From contig CAUYUJ010000926.1 of the NCBI GenBank assembly GCA_963575745.1, positions 1-64,000 on the forward strand: DNA of 64,000 nucleotides, read 5' to 3'. The position numbers and the translations under genes are program-made. Position 1 is the stretch's first letter, and each line of letters begins with the position of its first letter. Shown here piece after piece: positions 45,350-56,626 of the stretch. Source of the DNA: Prorocentrum cordatum (taxonomy: Eukaryota > Sar > Dinophyceae > Prorocentrales > Prorocentraceae). The notes beneath the pieces were generated by a model that did not search any database, was not told the DNA's origin, and worked only from the letters and a program-made list of their open reading frames with translations.

Positions 45350-46429
45350 TTTATGCCATTCTTCGTTCCCCTAATCTGGTTGCTGTTCCTCCTCCGAGTG
45401 CCCGATCCGATCCGAGATCGCGTTGCTCGACCCGGCTCATGCCCGCCAGGCCTTGCAGCTCGAGGCCGTCGAGGCCCCCTCCGGAGTGTCGGCGCAGCCG
45501 AGGGGGCGGCAGGAGGCCTCGGAGGGGGGCTGGTCCAGGCAGCGGCGGCCCTCCCAGGCCAGGTCGTCTCTGCTGGGCCTCGCGGGGTGCTAGGCCTCCC
45601 AAGTGGGCGACGCAGAGAAGCGGGGCCTCAGAGGAGGAAAAGGTACCCATACCTCTACCCTTCGCCCGTTTTCCTTTTTCGGCCTCTGCGGAAGCCCTCG
45701 TCGCCACCACTGGATTCGCCTCGAAACTCTTATCAGAACTCACCACGGGAGAGATCCAGGGAGTAGCGGGACCAGTGCCTTGGGTTCCTCAGGGTCGTTT
45801 GCGCCGACACTGCGCCGACACTGGCGCATAAGTTGCCCGCGTCAGGTCGCGCGTAAGCGTCCTCGTCTCAATTTTTTGGTGTGCCGCGCTGGCGACCCGC
45901 AGAAGCTGCGGCGTAAGATCGCTATGGCATCTCGCGTAAGACTAGTTTTTGATCGTCGCCCAAGTGGGGTCGAAGCCGGAGGAGGAGGAGGAGGAGGAGG
46001 AAGAGGAGGAGGGTCCTCCCTCTCATGCTTCCGGACCTTCCGCCCTAATTTTCCGTTTCTGTTTCGATATGATCCATGTGGGTTCCCTTGAATGGGCCCA
46101 AGGCTTCCATCGTTTCGGAAATTTTCTCCGTACCTTCCACAGAGGTCGGAAGGTATGGAAGGTGGAGGTGGAGGGTAGGCCTCCCAAGTGGGGTCGAAGT
46201 CCGAGGAGGAAATGGTGCCCCTACACCACCCATTATGAGAAACCAGTCACGGGACATGGGTCGGGTAGGACCCCCCATTCACCATGGTTTGTCAGTCTCG
46301 ACCCCAGGAGGGGCCCACGGACCGACGGCAGGTGTTCTCGGAGTCCATCCAGCACAGACCCCCTGGCCGCTTCCAGGCAGGACCTTCTGCCGGGACTCCA
46401 GGCTCCATTTCTCCTTGGGCGTTGCGTCC
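45350..46429. other. No gene recognised
   Basis: Mixed sequence with a short GGA tract (45978-46010). Open frames show no domain. Confidence 0.4.
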
Positions 46430-46561
46430 TGGGGGGTCATAAATGGGGGGGTGGCGAGGATGGTCCGAAAAGGTACTTATGGTATTTAAACGAGCCCCTC
46501 AGGGCAACGGAGGGGCCCGAAAGGGGACCGTTTCTGACCCCGCCCATTCATGACCCCCCAA
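46430..46561. mobile_element. MITE-like element, family 2, copy B
   Basis: The left end GGGGGGTCATAAATGGGGGG and the reverse complement of the right end, TTGGGGGGTCATGAATGGGC, are inverted. The interior matches copy A (GGTCCGAAAAGGTAC, GGAGGGGCCCGAAAGGGGAC). Confidence 0.65.
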
Positions 46562-47050
46562 TCGGTCCCACCCGATCTCCCAGGTGGGACCCCAGCAGAT
46601 CCAGTCGGGCCGCGCCGCATCGACGGTGCATCGCGGATGCGGCCCGATGTGGAGCCCGATTGTCTCCATGCCGATGGTCCCGATGCTCGGGCCGGACGAA
46701 AGGGGGGGATTGGGAAAGGGGGGGTTACGAAATCTGCTGCATGCAGCTGGATTCGGCCTCACCGAGGGGCCCATTCCTCGATACGTGGCCGCATCCGGCG
46801 CCGGGAGGCGCAGGGAAAATCAGCTGCGCGAGCTGATTCTCAAACCCCCCCCTTTGCTATCCCCCCAATCGCCCGACCCGAGATGCAGCGCCGACGGCGC
46901 CGACACGTCTGCATCGCCGGTGCCTCGGCGATGCACCGGCGATGGATCTGGGAGGCCTGTCGAGGGGGGCCCCTGGAGGGGCCCGAGGGTCGACTCCGAG
47001 GGGCTCGGGGCAGGGCGCGAGGCCCAGAGCTCCGATGACGTCTTGGCTGT
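46562..47050. other. No gene recognised
   Basis: GC-rich sequence between two inverted-repeat elements; no domain or array found. Confidence 0.4.
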
Positions 47051-47239
47051 CGTCGAGGCGGGGTCCCCCTACAGGGGGATTTTCGACGAAAACTCAAACA
47101 TACCCCAAAAATCCCCCAAAAAGGCCAACAAATATTCAAACAATAGTCTCTATATTATTGTTGGACTATTTATTGATTTTTGTTAGCGGTATTCTTTATT
47201 TTTCGTCGAAAATCCCCCTGTATGGGGGACAGGCCCGAC
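47051..47239. mobile_element. MITE-like element, family 1, copy B
   Basis: About 189 bp. The left arm has CCCCCTACAGGGGG then ATTTTCGACGAAAA; the right arm has TTTTCGTCGAAAAT then CCCCCTGTATGGGGG. Each arm carries its own small palindrome. The AT-rich interior differs from copy A, so the copies share mainly termini. Right flank GGCCCGACTTAA is close to GGCCCGAGTTAA in copy A. Confidence 0.75.
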
Positions 47240-50200
47240 TTAACCCTTGCCCAAGGACCATGTTCTCGTCCTGTCTAGCTGTTTGAGAGTGCGAGGGCCC
47301 GGCGACCCCCAGAATCCCCCAACGGCGACGGCTTCCGTCTCGATCTTGCCAGTCAGCTGAGGGTCTGGGAGAGCCGCCGTTGTTTCAATTGGCCATCCTC
47401 CGAGAGACGCGCCTTGGCGCGCTGAACCGGCTGAAGGCGGGGTGGACCAACAGGGGGGAACCAGATCAGGGGGGGGGGGAGTTATCAAGGTTGCCCCCCC
47501 TCCAGGCCCACCCCCAACGCATGTCTGGGCGTGGGATGGTTCATCGTCAGCGGCGTCGTGGCCCGTCGTCCGTCGTTGTCATCGTCGTCGTCGCCGGCGG
47601 CGGCGGCGTCGTCGTCGGCGTCGGCGACGGCGTCGGCGTCGTCCGCGTCGTTGACGGCGTTGGCGTCGGCGACGGTGTCGTCGTGGCGTCGGCGTCGTCG
47701 GCATCGTCGTCGTCATCGGCGTCGGCGTCGGCTTCGGCGTCGGCGTCGGCGTTGAGGCGGGGTCCCCAGAAGTCCCGACCCTTGCCCAGGGACCATGTTC
47801 TCGCCCTGTCTAGCTGTTTGAGAGTGCGAGGGCCCGGCGACCCCCAGCCCCCAGAGCCCCCAGACGGCGAAGGCTGCCGTCTTGATCTTTCCAATCAGCT
47901 GAGGGTCTGGGAGAGCCGCCGTCGTTTCGGCCATCCTCCGAGAGACGCGCCTTGGCGCGCTGAACCGGCTGAAGGCGCGGTGCACCAACAGGGGGGAACC
48001 AGATCAGGGGGGGAATTCTCAAGGTTGCCCCCTTCCAATGCATGTCTGTGGGCCTGGGGTGGTGCATCGTCGGCGGCGTCGTGGCCGGTCGTCCGTCGTC
48101 GTCATCGTCGTCGTCGGCGGCGGCGGCGTCGTCGTCGGCGTCGGCGACGGCGTCGGCGTCGGTGTCGGCGTCGGCGACGTCGGCGGCAGCGTTGTCGTCG
48201 GCCTCGGCGTCGGCGGCTGCGTCGGCGTCGGCGGCGTCGGCGTCGGCGTCGTCCGGCGTCGGCGTCGTCTTCGTCGGCGTCGGCGTCGGCGTCGTCCGCG
48301 TCGACCGCGTCGTTGTTGGCGTCGGCCTCGGCGGCGTCGTAGCGTCGGCGTCGTCGGCGTCGTCGTCAACGTCATCGGCGTCGGCGTCGGCTTCGGCGTC
48401 GGCGTCGGCGTTGAGGCGGGGTCCCCAGAAGTCCCGACCCTTGCCCAGAGACCATGTTCTCGCCCTGTCTAGCTGTTTGAGAGTGCGAGGGTCTGGCGAC
48501 CCCCAGAGCCCCCAGACGGCGAAGGCTGCCGTCTTGATCTTTCTTATCAGCTGAGGATCTGGGAGAGCCGCCGTCGTTTCAATTGGCCATCCTCCGAGAG
48601 ACGCGCCTTAGCGCGCTGAACCGGCTGAAGGCGCGGTGCACCAACAGGGGGGAACCATGTCATGGGTGGGGGTTATCAAGGTTGCCTCTCTTCCAGGCCC
48701 ACCCCCAACGCATGTCTGTGGGTGTGGGATGGTTCATCGTCGGCGGCGTCGTGGCCCGTCGTCCGTCATCGTCGTCGTCGTCGCCAGCGGCGGCGGCGTT
48801 GTCGTCGTCGTCGGCGACTGCGTCGGCGTCGGTGTCGGCGTCGGCGACGTCGGCGACGTCGGCGTCGGCGTCGGCGTCGGCGGCTGCGTCGGCGTCGGCG
48901 GCGTCGGCGTCGGCGTCGTCCGGCGTCGTCGTCGTCGTCGTCGTCGTCGGCGTCGGCGTCGTCCGCGTCGTTGTCGGCGTCGGCGTCGGCGTCGGTGTCG
49001 TGGCGTCGGCGTCGTCGGCGTCGTCGTCGTCATCGGCTTCGGCGTCGGCTTCGGCGTCGGCGTCGGCGTTGAGGCGGGGTCCCCAGAAGTCCCGACCTTT
49101 GCCCAGGGACCATGTTCTCGTCCTGTCTAGCTGTTTGAGAGCGCGAGGGCCTGACGATCCCCAGAGCCCCCAAACGGCGAAGGCTGCCGCCTTGATCTTT
49201 CTTATCAGCTGAGGGTCTGGGAGAGCCGCCGTCGTTTCAGTTGGCCATCCTCCGAGAGACGCGACTTGGCGCGCTGAACCGGCTGAAGGCGCGGTGCACC
49301 AACAGGGGGGAACCAGATCAGGGGGGGGGGAATTCTCAAGGTTGCCCCCTTCCAAGCCCACCCCGAACGCAAGTCTGTGGGCGTGGGATGGTTCATCGTC
49401 GGCGGCGTCGTGGCCCGTCGTCCGTCGTCGTCGTCGTCGTCGTCGCCGGCGGCGGCGTCGTCGTCGTCGTCGTCGGCGACGGTGTCGGCGTCGGCGTCGG
49501 CAACGTCGGCAACGTCGGCGTCCGCGTCGGCGTCGGCGGCTGCGTCGGCATCGGCGGCGTCGGCGTCTGCGTCGTTCGGCGTCGGCGTCGGCGTCGTCCT
49601 CGTTGGCGTCGGTGTCGCCTCGTCCGCGTCGTTGTTGGCGTCGGCGTCGACGACCCCCAGACGGCGAAGGCTGCCATCTTGATCTTTCCAATCAGCTGAG
49701 GGTCTGGGAGAGCCGCCGTCGTTTCAGTTGGCCATCCTCCGAGAGACGCGCCTTGGCGCGCTGAACCGGCTGAAGGCGCGGTGCACCAACAGGGGGGAAC
49801 CATGTCATGGGTGGGGGTTATCAAGGTTGCCTCTCTTCCAGGCCCACCCCCAACGCATGTCTGTGGGTGTGGGATGGTTCATCGTCGGCGGCGTCGTGGC
49901 CCGTCGTCCGTCATCGTCGTCGTCGTCGCCGGCGGCGGCGGCGTTGTCGTCGTCGTCGGCGACTGCGTCGGCGTCGGTGTCGGCGTCGGCGACGTCGGCG
50001 ACGTCGGCGTCGGCGTCGGCGTCGGCGGCTGCGTCGGCGTCGGCGGCGTCGGCGTCGGCGTCGTCCGGCGTCGTCGTCGTCGTCGTCGGCGTCGGCGTCG
50101 GCGTCGGCGTCGTCCGCGTCGTTGTCGGCGTCGGCGTCGGCGTCGGTGTCGTGGCGTCGGCGTCGTCGGCGTCGTCGTCGTCATCGGCTTCGGCGCCGGC

Positions 50201-50571
50201 TTCGGCGTCGGCGTCGGCGTTGAGGCGGGGTCCCCAGAAGTCCCGACCTTTGCCCAGGGACCATGTTCTCGTCCTGTCTAGCTGTTTGAGAGCGCGAGGG
50301 CCTGACGATCCCCAGAGCCCCCAAACGGCGAAGGCTGCCGCCTTGATCTTTCTTATCAGCTGAGGGTCTGGGAGAGCCGCCGTCGTTTCAGTTGGCCATC
50401 CTCCGAGAGACGCGACTTGGCGCGCTGAACCGGCTGAAGGCGCGGTGCACCAACAGGGGGGAACCAGATCAGGGGGGGGGAATTCTCAAGGTTGCCCCCT
50501 TCCAAGCCCACCCCGAACGCGAGTCTGTGGGCGTGGGATGGTTCATCGTCGGCGGCGTCGTGGCCCGTCGT

Positions 50572-50619
<48 letters not shown>

Positions 50620-51078
50620 GCGGCGGCGTCGTCGTCGTCGTCGGCGACGGTGTCGGCGTCGGCGTCGGCAACGTCGGCAACGTCGGCGTCCGCGTCGGCG
50701 TCGGCGGCTGCGTCGGCATCGGCGGCGTCGGCGTCTGCGTCGTTCGGCGTCGGCGTCGGCGTCGTCCTCGTTGGCGTCGGTGTCGCCTCGTCCGCGTCGT
50801 TGTTGGCGTCGGCGTCGACGACCCCCAGACGGCGAAGGCTGCCGTCTTGATCTTTCCAATCAGCTGAGGGTCTGGGAGAGCCGCCGTCGTTTCAGTTGGC
50901 CATCCTCCGAGAGACGCGCCTTGGCGCGCTGAACCGGCTGAAGGCGGGGTGCACCAACAGGGGGGAACCAGATCAGGGGGGGGGGAATTATCAAGGTTGC
51001 CCCCCTTCCAGGCCCACCCCCAATGCATGTCTGTGGGTGTGGGGTGGTGCATCGTCGGCGGCGTTGTGGCCCGTCGTC

Positions 51079-51110
<32 letters not shown>

Positions 51111-51281
51111 TTGACGGCGTTGGCGTCGGCGGCGGCGTCGTCGTTGGCGTCGGCGACGGCGTCGGCGTCGGTGTCGACGTCGGCGACGTCGGCGGCAGCG
51201 TCGTCGTCGGCGACGACGTCGGCGGCTGCGTCGGCGTCGGCGGCGTCCGCTTCTGCGTCGTCCGGCGTCGGTGTCGTCTTC

Positions 51282-51315
<34 letters not shown>

Positions 51316-52495
51316 TCCGCGTCGTCCGCGTCGTTGTTGGCGTCGGCGTCGGCCTCGGCGGCGTCGTAGCGTCGGCGTCGTCGGCGTCGGCGTCGGCATC
51401 GGCGTCGGCGTCGGCTTCGGCGTCGGCATCGGCGTTGAGGCGGGGCCCCCAGAAGTCCCGACCCTTGCCCAGGGACCATGTTCTCGTCCTGTCTAGCTGT
51501 TTGAGAGTGCGAGGGTCTAACGACCCCCAGAGTCCCCAAACGGCGAAGGCTTCCGTCTTTATCTTTCCAATCAGCCGATGGTCTGGGAGAGTCGCCGTCG
51601 TTTCAATTGACCATCCTCCGAGAGACGCGACTTGGCGCGCTGAACCGGCTGAAGGCGAGGGTACACCAACAGTGGGGAACATGATTTCGGGGGGAAGCGT
51701 TATCAAGGTTGCCTCCCGTCCAAGCCCACCCCCCATGCATGCCCTGTCTGTGGGTGTGGGATGGTTTTTCGTCGGCGGCGTCGTGGCCCGTCGTTCGTCG
51801 TCGTCATCGTCGTCGTCGTCGGCGGCGGCGTCGTCGTGGGCGTCGGCGTCGGCGTCGGCATCGCCGTCGGCGACGTCGTCGGCGTCCGCGTCCGCGTCGG
51901 CGTCGGCGGCTGCGTCGACGTCGGCGTCGGCGGCGTCGGCGTCGTCTTCATCGGCGTCGTCTTCGTCGGCGTCGGCGTCGGCGTCGTCCGCGTCGTTGTT
52001 GGCGTCGGCGTCGGTGTCGTCGTAGCGTCGGCGTCGTCGGCGTCGTCGTCGTCGTCGTCATCGGCGTCGGCGTCGGCTTCGGCGTCGGCGTCGGCGTTGA
52101 GGCGGGGCCCCCAGAAGTCCCGACCCGTGCCCAGGGACCATGTTCTCGTCCTGTCTAGCTGTTTGAGAGTGCGAGGGCTCGGCGACCCCCAGAGCCCCCA
52201 AACGGCGAAGGCTGCCGCCTTGATCTTTCCAATCAGCTGAGGGTCTGGGAGAGCCGCCATCGTTTCAATTGGCCCTCATCCGAGAGCCACGCCTTGGCGC
52301 GCTGAACCGGCTGAAGGCGAGGTGCACCAACAGGGGGGAACCAGATCAGGGGGGAGTTATCAAGGTTGTCCCCCGTCCAAGCCCACCCCCAATGCATGCC
52401 ATGTTTGTGGGTGTGGGATGGTTTTTCGTCGGCGGCGTCGTGGCCCGTCGTCCGTCGTCGTCATCGTCGTCGTCGTCGGCGGCGGCGTCGTCGTG

Positions 52496-52535
<40 letters not shown>

Positions 52536-52790
52536 ATGTCGGCGTCGGCGTCGGCGCTGGCGTCCGCGTCCGCGTCGGCGTCGGCGGCGGCGGCTGCGTC
52601 GGCGTCGGCGGCGTCGGCGTCGGCGTCGTCCGGCGTCGGCGTCGTCTTCGTCGGCGTCGGCGTCGGCGTCGGTGTCGGTGTCGTCGCAGCGTCGGCGTCG
52701 TCGCAGCGTCGTCGTCATCGGCGTCGGCGTCGGCTTCGGCGTCGGCGTCGGCGTCGGCGTCGGCTTCGGCGTCCCCTCCCCCTCCTGCTT
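47240..52790. repeat. Macrosatellite with GTC/GGC cores
   Basis: Nine copies of a conserved block (TGTCTAGCTGTTTGAGAG, AATCAGCTGAGGGTCTGG, GGCCATCCTCCGAGAGACG, CGCGCTGAACCGGCTGAAG, TATCAAGGTTGCC) alternate with variable (GTCGGC)n minisatellite. The CATCCTCCGAGAG anchor recurs near 47394, 47932, 48586, 49238, 49733, 50398, 50901, 51610 and 52266. Sequence 48656-49800 is repeated almost exactly as 49801-50945 (offset 1,145 bp). Both strands stay open because the cores lack stops. A minus-strand peptide (SAGSARQGASLGGWP, PDPQLIGKIKTAAFAVWG, Asp-Ala repeats) recurs, but coding is unproven. Confidence 0.9.
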
Positions 52791-52794
52791 GGGG

Positions 52795-52975
52795 GGGGAG
52801 GCCTGTGGACCCTGAGACCCATCCCTGGGACCCATGCCATCCTTGGGACCCACCCCTGGGACCCATGCCATCCTTGGGACCCATGCCATCCCTGGGACCC
52901 ATCCCTGGGACCCTGGGGCCCATCCCTGGGACCCATCCCTGGGACCCACCCCTGGGACCCACCGCCTCCTATCTC
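52795..52975. repeat. CCTGGGACCCATC minisatellite
   Basis: About eleven units of 12-20 bp around CCCATCCCTGGGACC and CCATGCCATCCTTGG. TCCCTGGGA is palindromic. Confidence 0.85.
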
Positions 52976-53078
52976 CTATCGTCGTCCCCTCCCTGGGGCC
53001 CATCCCATCTGGCGGGGCGGCCCTGCGAACCCTCGGCCCGGCGTCAGACCACGACACTCCGCCGAGCGAGCGGCGAGG

Positions 53079-54728
53079 GGCCCCCGCCGGCGAGTGCCCG
53101 GGGTCCTGGGCGGTGCGGGACCCTCGGGCCCCCCTCGGCGACGAGCGGGCGATTGTGGGGCGATGCGTGCCCCCTGAGCCCATCCCCCCCCCCCCGCCAA
53201 AAAGCAAAACAAAAGCAAAACCCTCCAGAAAACCCTCCAAAACAAAAGCAAAACAAAAGCAAGACAAAAGCAAAACCCCCGAAAAGGGCAAACCAAGGCA
53301 AAACCCTCCAGAACATGTTTTTGCCGCTGGGCAGGCTGCCCGGTCCACGGCGGCCGGCGCCGCGGCGGATTTCTGCATCGCTTTCGAGGGCGGCGTGGAG
53401 GCGGACGACACCGGCCGGCTGGTGTGCTTCGCGGTGGTGTGCGCTCAGTACAGGTCAGCCACGCGCAGAGGGGGTGGGGGGAGGGGGGAGGGCTTCTTAG
53501 AAGCATCCCTGCTTCTTAGAAGGCGCGGGCCTTACCCACAGATGTAAGCATGGCGCCTTCTAAGAAGCCCTCCCCCCTCCTTCACCCCCTTCTGCGCGCC
53601 GCCAAACAGGTCGCCGCGGAGCAAGCGGATCCTGAGGGGACCCAGGGATTCGATGTCCAGACTTGTGGAGCACGGGGTCCCTGGAAGTCTTTTTCAAAAT
53701 CAGCTTCTCGTCCCGAGTGTGTTTTGACGGTGCCGAGGCCCGGTGAGGGCCCCCACACAGGGGCAGAAAGCGGGGAACAGCTTCCGCTTCATTTTCTCCA
53801 TACGATGGAGGTCTGGAAACGGGTCTTGAGGTTCCTTTGCGATACAGGCGTCGTATGTTTTGCATCGGGCGTTTTTGCCCCGTGTCAGGCCCCAGGGCCA
53901 TCTGGCTCCAGGTGCCACACAGAATTTGTTTGGTTTGGGTTTCCGGTCCAGGGTTTGGCGCCGCCCCCGGCGCGCTCCGCGCGCGAGTCAGGGGGCCGAG
54001 TGCAGATCAAAAAAAACCGGGCATAGTTCCCACAGGTATCAAGCAGTGGCGAAGCGTCTCGGCTCACAAAGAATGTTCTAAAAACCTTTTGTGGTTTCAA
54101 CGCCACGTTCTTCGATTTCTGGTTTGGACCGTACTGTTTCAAGACATTGGGTTTATGTTCTAAGGACTCCGTTCGTGTTCTTAGAACACGTTTGGGTTCT
54201 TGGAACATGTCGTGGTAGGCCTATAGGACTGCTTGGACGGTCGGTCCCTTCTCAAAGGTACGTTCGTGCAATTTCTTCTGGCTCCGAGGTTGTTCACAGT
54301 TTTCGGTCTCCAGGGGCCCTCGCCGAGCCCCGAGATCGTCAACAAACGGCTCGGGCTGACGAGATGGTCCCGGGCGAAGGCCCCAGGGCCCTTCTACCTC
54401 AGGATCCATTTGCCTCACGCCGAACAGGGATGACGCTTACGTCAGCGAGGTTCACAGCGCCTCGCATTCGTTGCCACCTGGCCTCCAAGCAATGATGGAG
54501 CAGGAGGGCCTGGAGCTGGGCGTGGCCACGGACCGTTTCTTCGAGGAACGCATTGCGGCGGGCTACGGCAAGAACACGGGTGGCACGATAGGTGCTTTGA
54601 CGCACGGTATCATCGACCGGGTGGAGTTCTATACTCAGCCTGGCATGTTGGCGCTGGTGCCGTTCATGAATGCGGCGGCGTATGGTATAGTCGCCGGGAA
54701 CCCGCTGGACCGACCAGCCAGGACGTGA
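53079..54728 (+). CDS. Inosine/xanthosine triphosphatase (DUF84/YjjX family), partial
   Basis: Family enzymes hydrolyse deaminated purine NTPs such as ITP and XTP, keeping them out of nucleic acids. Three exons are predicted. About 53079-53166 ends APLGDERAIVGRC. 53335-53453 reads AARSTAAGAAADFCIAFEGG, then LVCFAVVCAQYR. 54428-54728 reads DDAYVSEVHSASHSLPPGLQ, GLELGVATDRFFEERIAAGY, GKNTGGTIGALTHGIIDRVE and FYTQPGMLALVPFMNAAAYG, then TGA. The EGGVE core, the GLELG region and the KNTGGTIGALTHGIIDR loop are family hallmarks. Introns: 53167-53334 (GT-AG, 168 bp, A-rich AAAACAAAAGC repeats) and 53454-54427 (GT-AG, 974 bp). Phases match. The N-terminal exon with the first nucleotide-binding loop was not found. 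The C-terminus extends about 17 residues beyond the usual end. Confidence 0.75.
53482..53577. repeat. Foldback inside the triphosphatase intron
   Basis: GGGGGGAGGGCTTCTTAGAA at 53482 is inverted at 53577. An inner pair, GCTTCTTAGAAGGCGC and GCGCCTTCTAAGAAGC, is perfect. About 96 bp. Confidence 0.8.
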
Positions 54729-56428
54729 GCCTGACGCCGTGACGTTGACGCCGTAATTATCGATGTTTCAGCGATGAGTGTCGCCAGGGGTGCTCAGGGG
54801 AGAGATGGTGGCAAGTGGATGCCAAGGTTGGTCATGTCTGGCCGTAAGAAGCACACGAATGGGCTACAAGATGGGTCCGCCCACTTCACAGAGGTATGTA
54901 AGTAAGCGGCGACGGCGGCCCGACGGCAGCGGGTGCGACGGATCCGATGACGGCGGCTACGACGGCGGCGGCCCCCCCTCGACGGAAGGCCTCCTCGTCA
55001 CCTCTGCCGTTGATTTTTGTTTTGTGGTGGTTTTGCGTGTCCCTGCGAGGCCTTGGGGGGGGTGCCGGGGGGGCGGTTCTGGGGGATCTGTGGGGGCTCG
55101 CTTCGGCGTCTGCCATCTTCCTCCCTTGTCCTTCGGATTCTCTCTCTCTCTCTCTCTTCCTCCTCGCTTCGCTCTTCCTCCTCTCCTCTCTCCTCCTCCC
55201 CCCTTCCCCTCCTGCCACCCTGTCCCCCAACGCGAGAGCAGTGGCTCCCACGCTGGCGGGCCGGGCATGCGGTTGGAAACTCGAGCCTCTCGCCCCATCT
55301 TTCCAATGTCACGCTGAGGGCATTCCTATCACAGAGGGGGCCCATGCCAAGCAACACGCTGCTTGACTCCAGGGTGCCCTGTGTTTTTGGGGTTTCGATG
55401 CTTTTGCGATGGAGAGCGTAACGTTCCCATACCAGAAACCAATGGGCGCCCTGGGGTCTCAGGGTTGGGCTACTTGCGGAGGGTTTCTTATGGACTGGCT
55501 TCCACTTTAGGCTGGAGGCACGCTTAACTTTATATAGCCGAAGGCAGCACTGAGACACGTTGGCCCCCCCGCGTTCCATCCATCCATCCGTCCGTCCGTT
55601 CGTCCATCTGCCCATCCACCCTCCCCCTACCCTCCCATCCGTCGTCTGGGTGTTGGTAGCAGCGGCGACAGGCGGCTACGGCGACAGTCACGGAAACGCC
55701 GGCGGGGGCGACGACGACGGACACAGCCACGACCGCGACGGCGGCGGTCACGACCCCAGACATCCGCCGATGCGATTTGTTCCAACGCGCGGCCGCAGAG
55801 AGCCCGACCCTTTCCCCAGGGTCAGTTTCCCGTCCCCGACACATGGCCCGAAGACGGGCCTGGAGGGCCGAATTCCGGGAGAACCCGCCGCGGGCCGAGA
55901 GTGGGGAAATCCGTTGGGGGGAAAAGACCCGTCGTCAAAGGTATGGGGCGACGGCGCCCGCGACGACCGCGGCGACCACCAGCTGCCCACGCTTTACGAT
56001 GTTCCAACCTACTCTAGATTTGACCACCGGAACAAAATTTCGAGTACCAAAAAAATGCCGAAACTTGGGGTTTCCACGTGTCCGGCCCTGGGGTACTCGT
56101 CCGACACTGTCTCGACACTGCTTCGACACTTTTCTGGGTGCTCGAAATTATTTGTTTGATGTGGTCCTCAAGTACGGTGGTGGCCGCATCCCAGACGGTC
56201 GCGGGACTCATTCAATGGGCGCGGTGCCCTTGAGTTTTTATGAACCTATGATTTCGACGAATGCTCGTACGTACGCATGATATGCGCGGTGTAAGCATGT
56301 GACTGCTATGCGTGTGCACGCGCATGTATACGTACATGTATAACGTTTCACCTAAATCCAGACTGTAGATATACACATACATTCGTATGTAACATGTGCG
56401 TCACGTGAATATGATATACCTATATATA
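54729..56428. other. No gene; 3' flank of the triphosphatase
   Basis: GACGGCGGC repeats at 54910-54975, (TC)n at 55139-55158, CCATCCATCCGTCCGT at 55575-55600, and an alternating purine-pyrimidine stretch with GTGCACGCGCATGTATAC at 56300-56340. No further exon recognised. Confidence 0.45.
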
Positions 56429-56626
56429 CAGCGCTGGCCGAAAACGCTGTTTTACATAAAAACATGGTTGTTTTGTTGTTTGCTTTGTTTTTCGTTTTGG
56501 ACGCGTTTAGTTTTGGTTTCAAACGATTGCGTAAACCGACGGCAGACGGTCGGGCAGGCCCAGCGTTTTGTTGTGCGCCGCTTTTCGTTTAGCGACACTT
56601 GCCGCGCGTTTTGTCTTGTTTTTTTT

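Noticed and set aside
47380-52025. Several 300-400-codon frames on both strands of the macrosatellite
   Set aside because: GTC/GGC cores lack stops, so open frames are expected; kept only as an open question in the findings.
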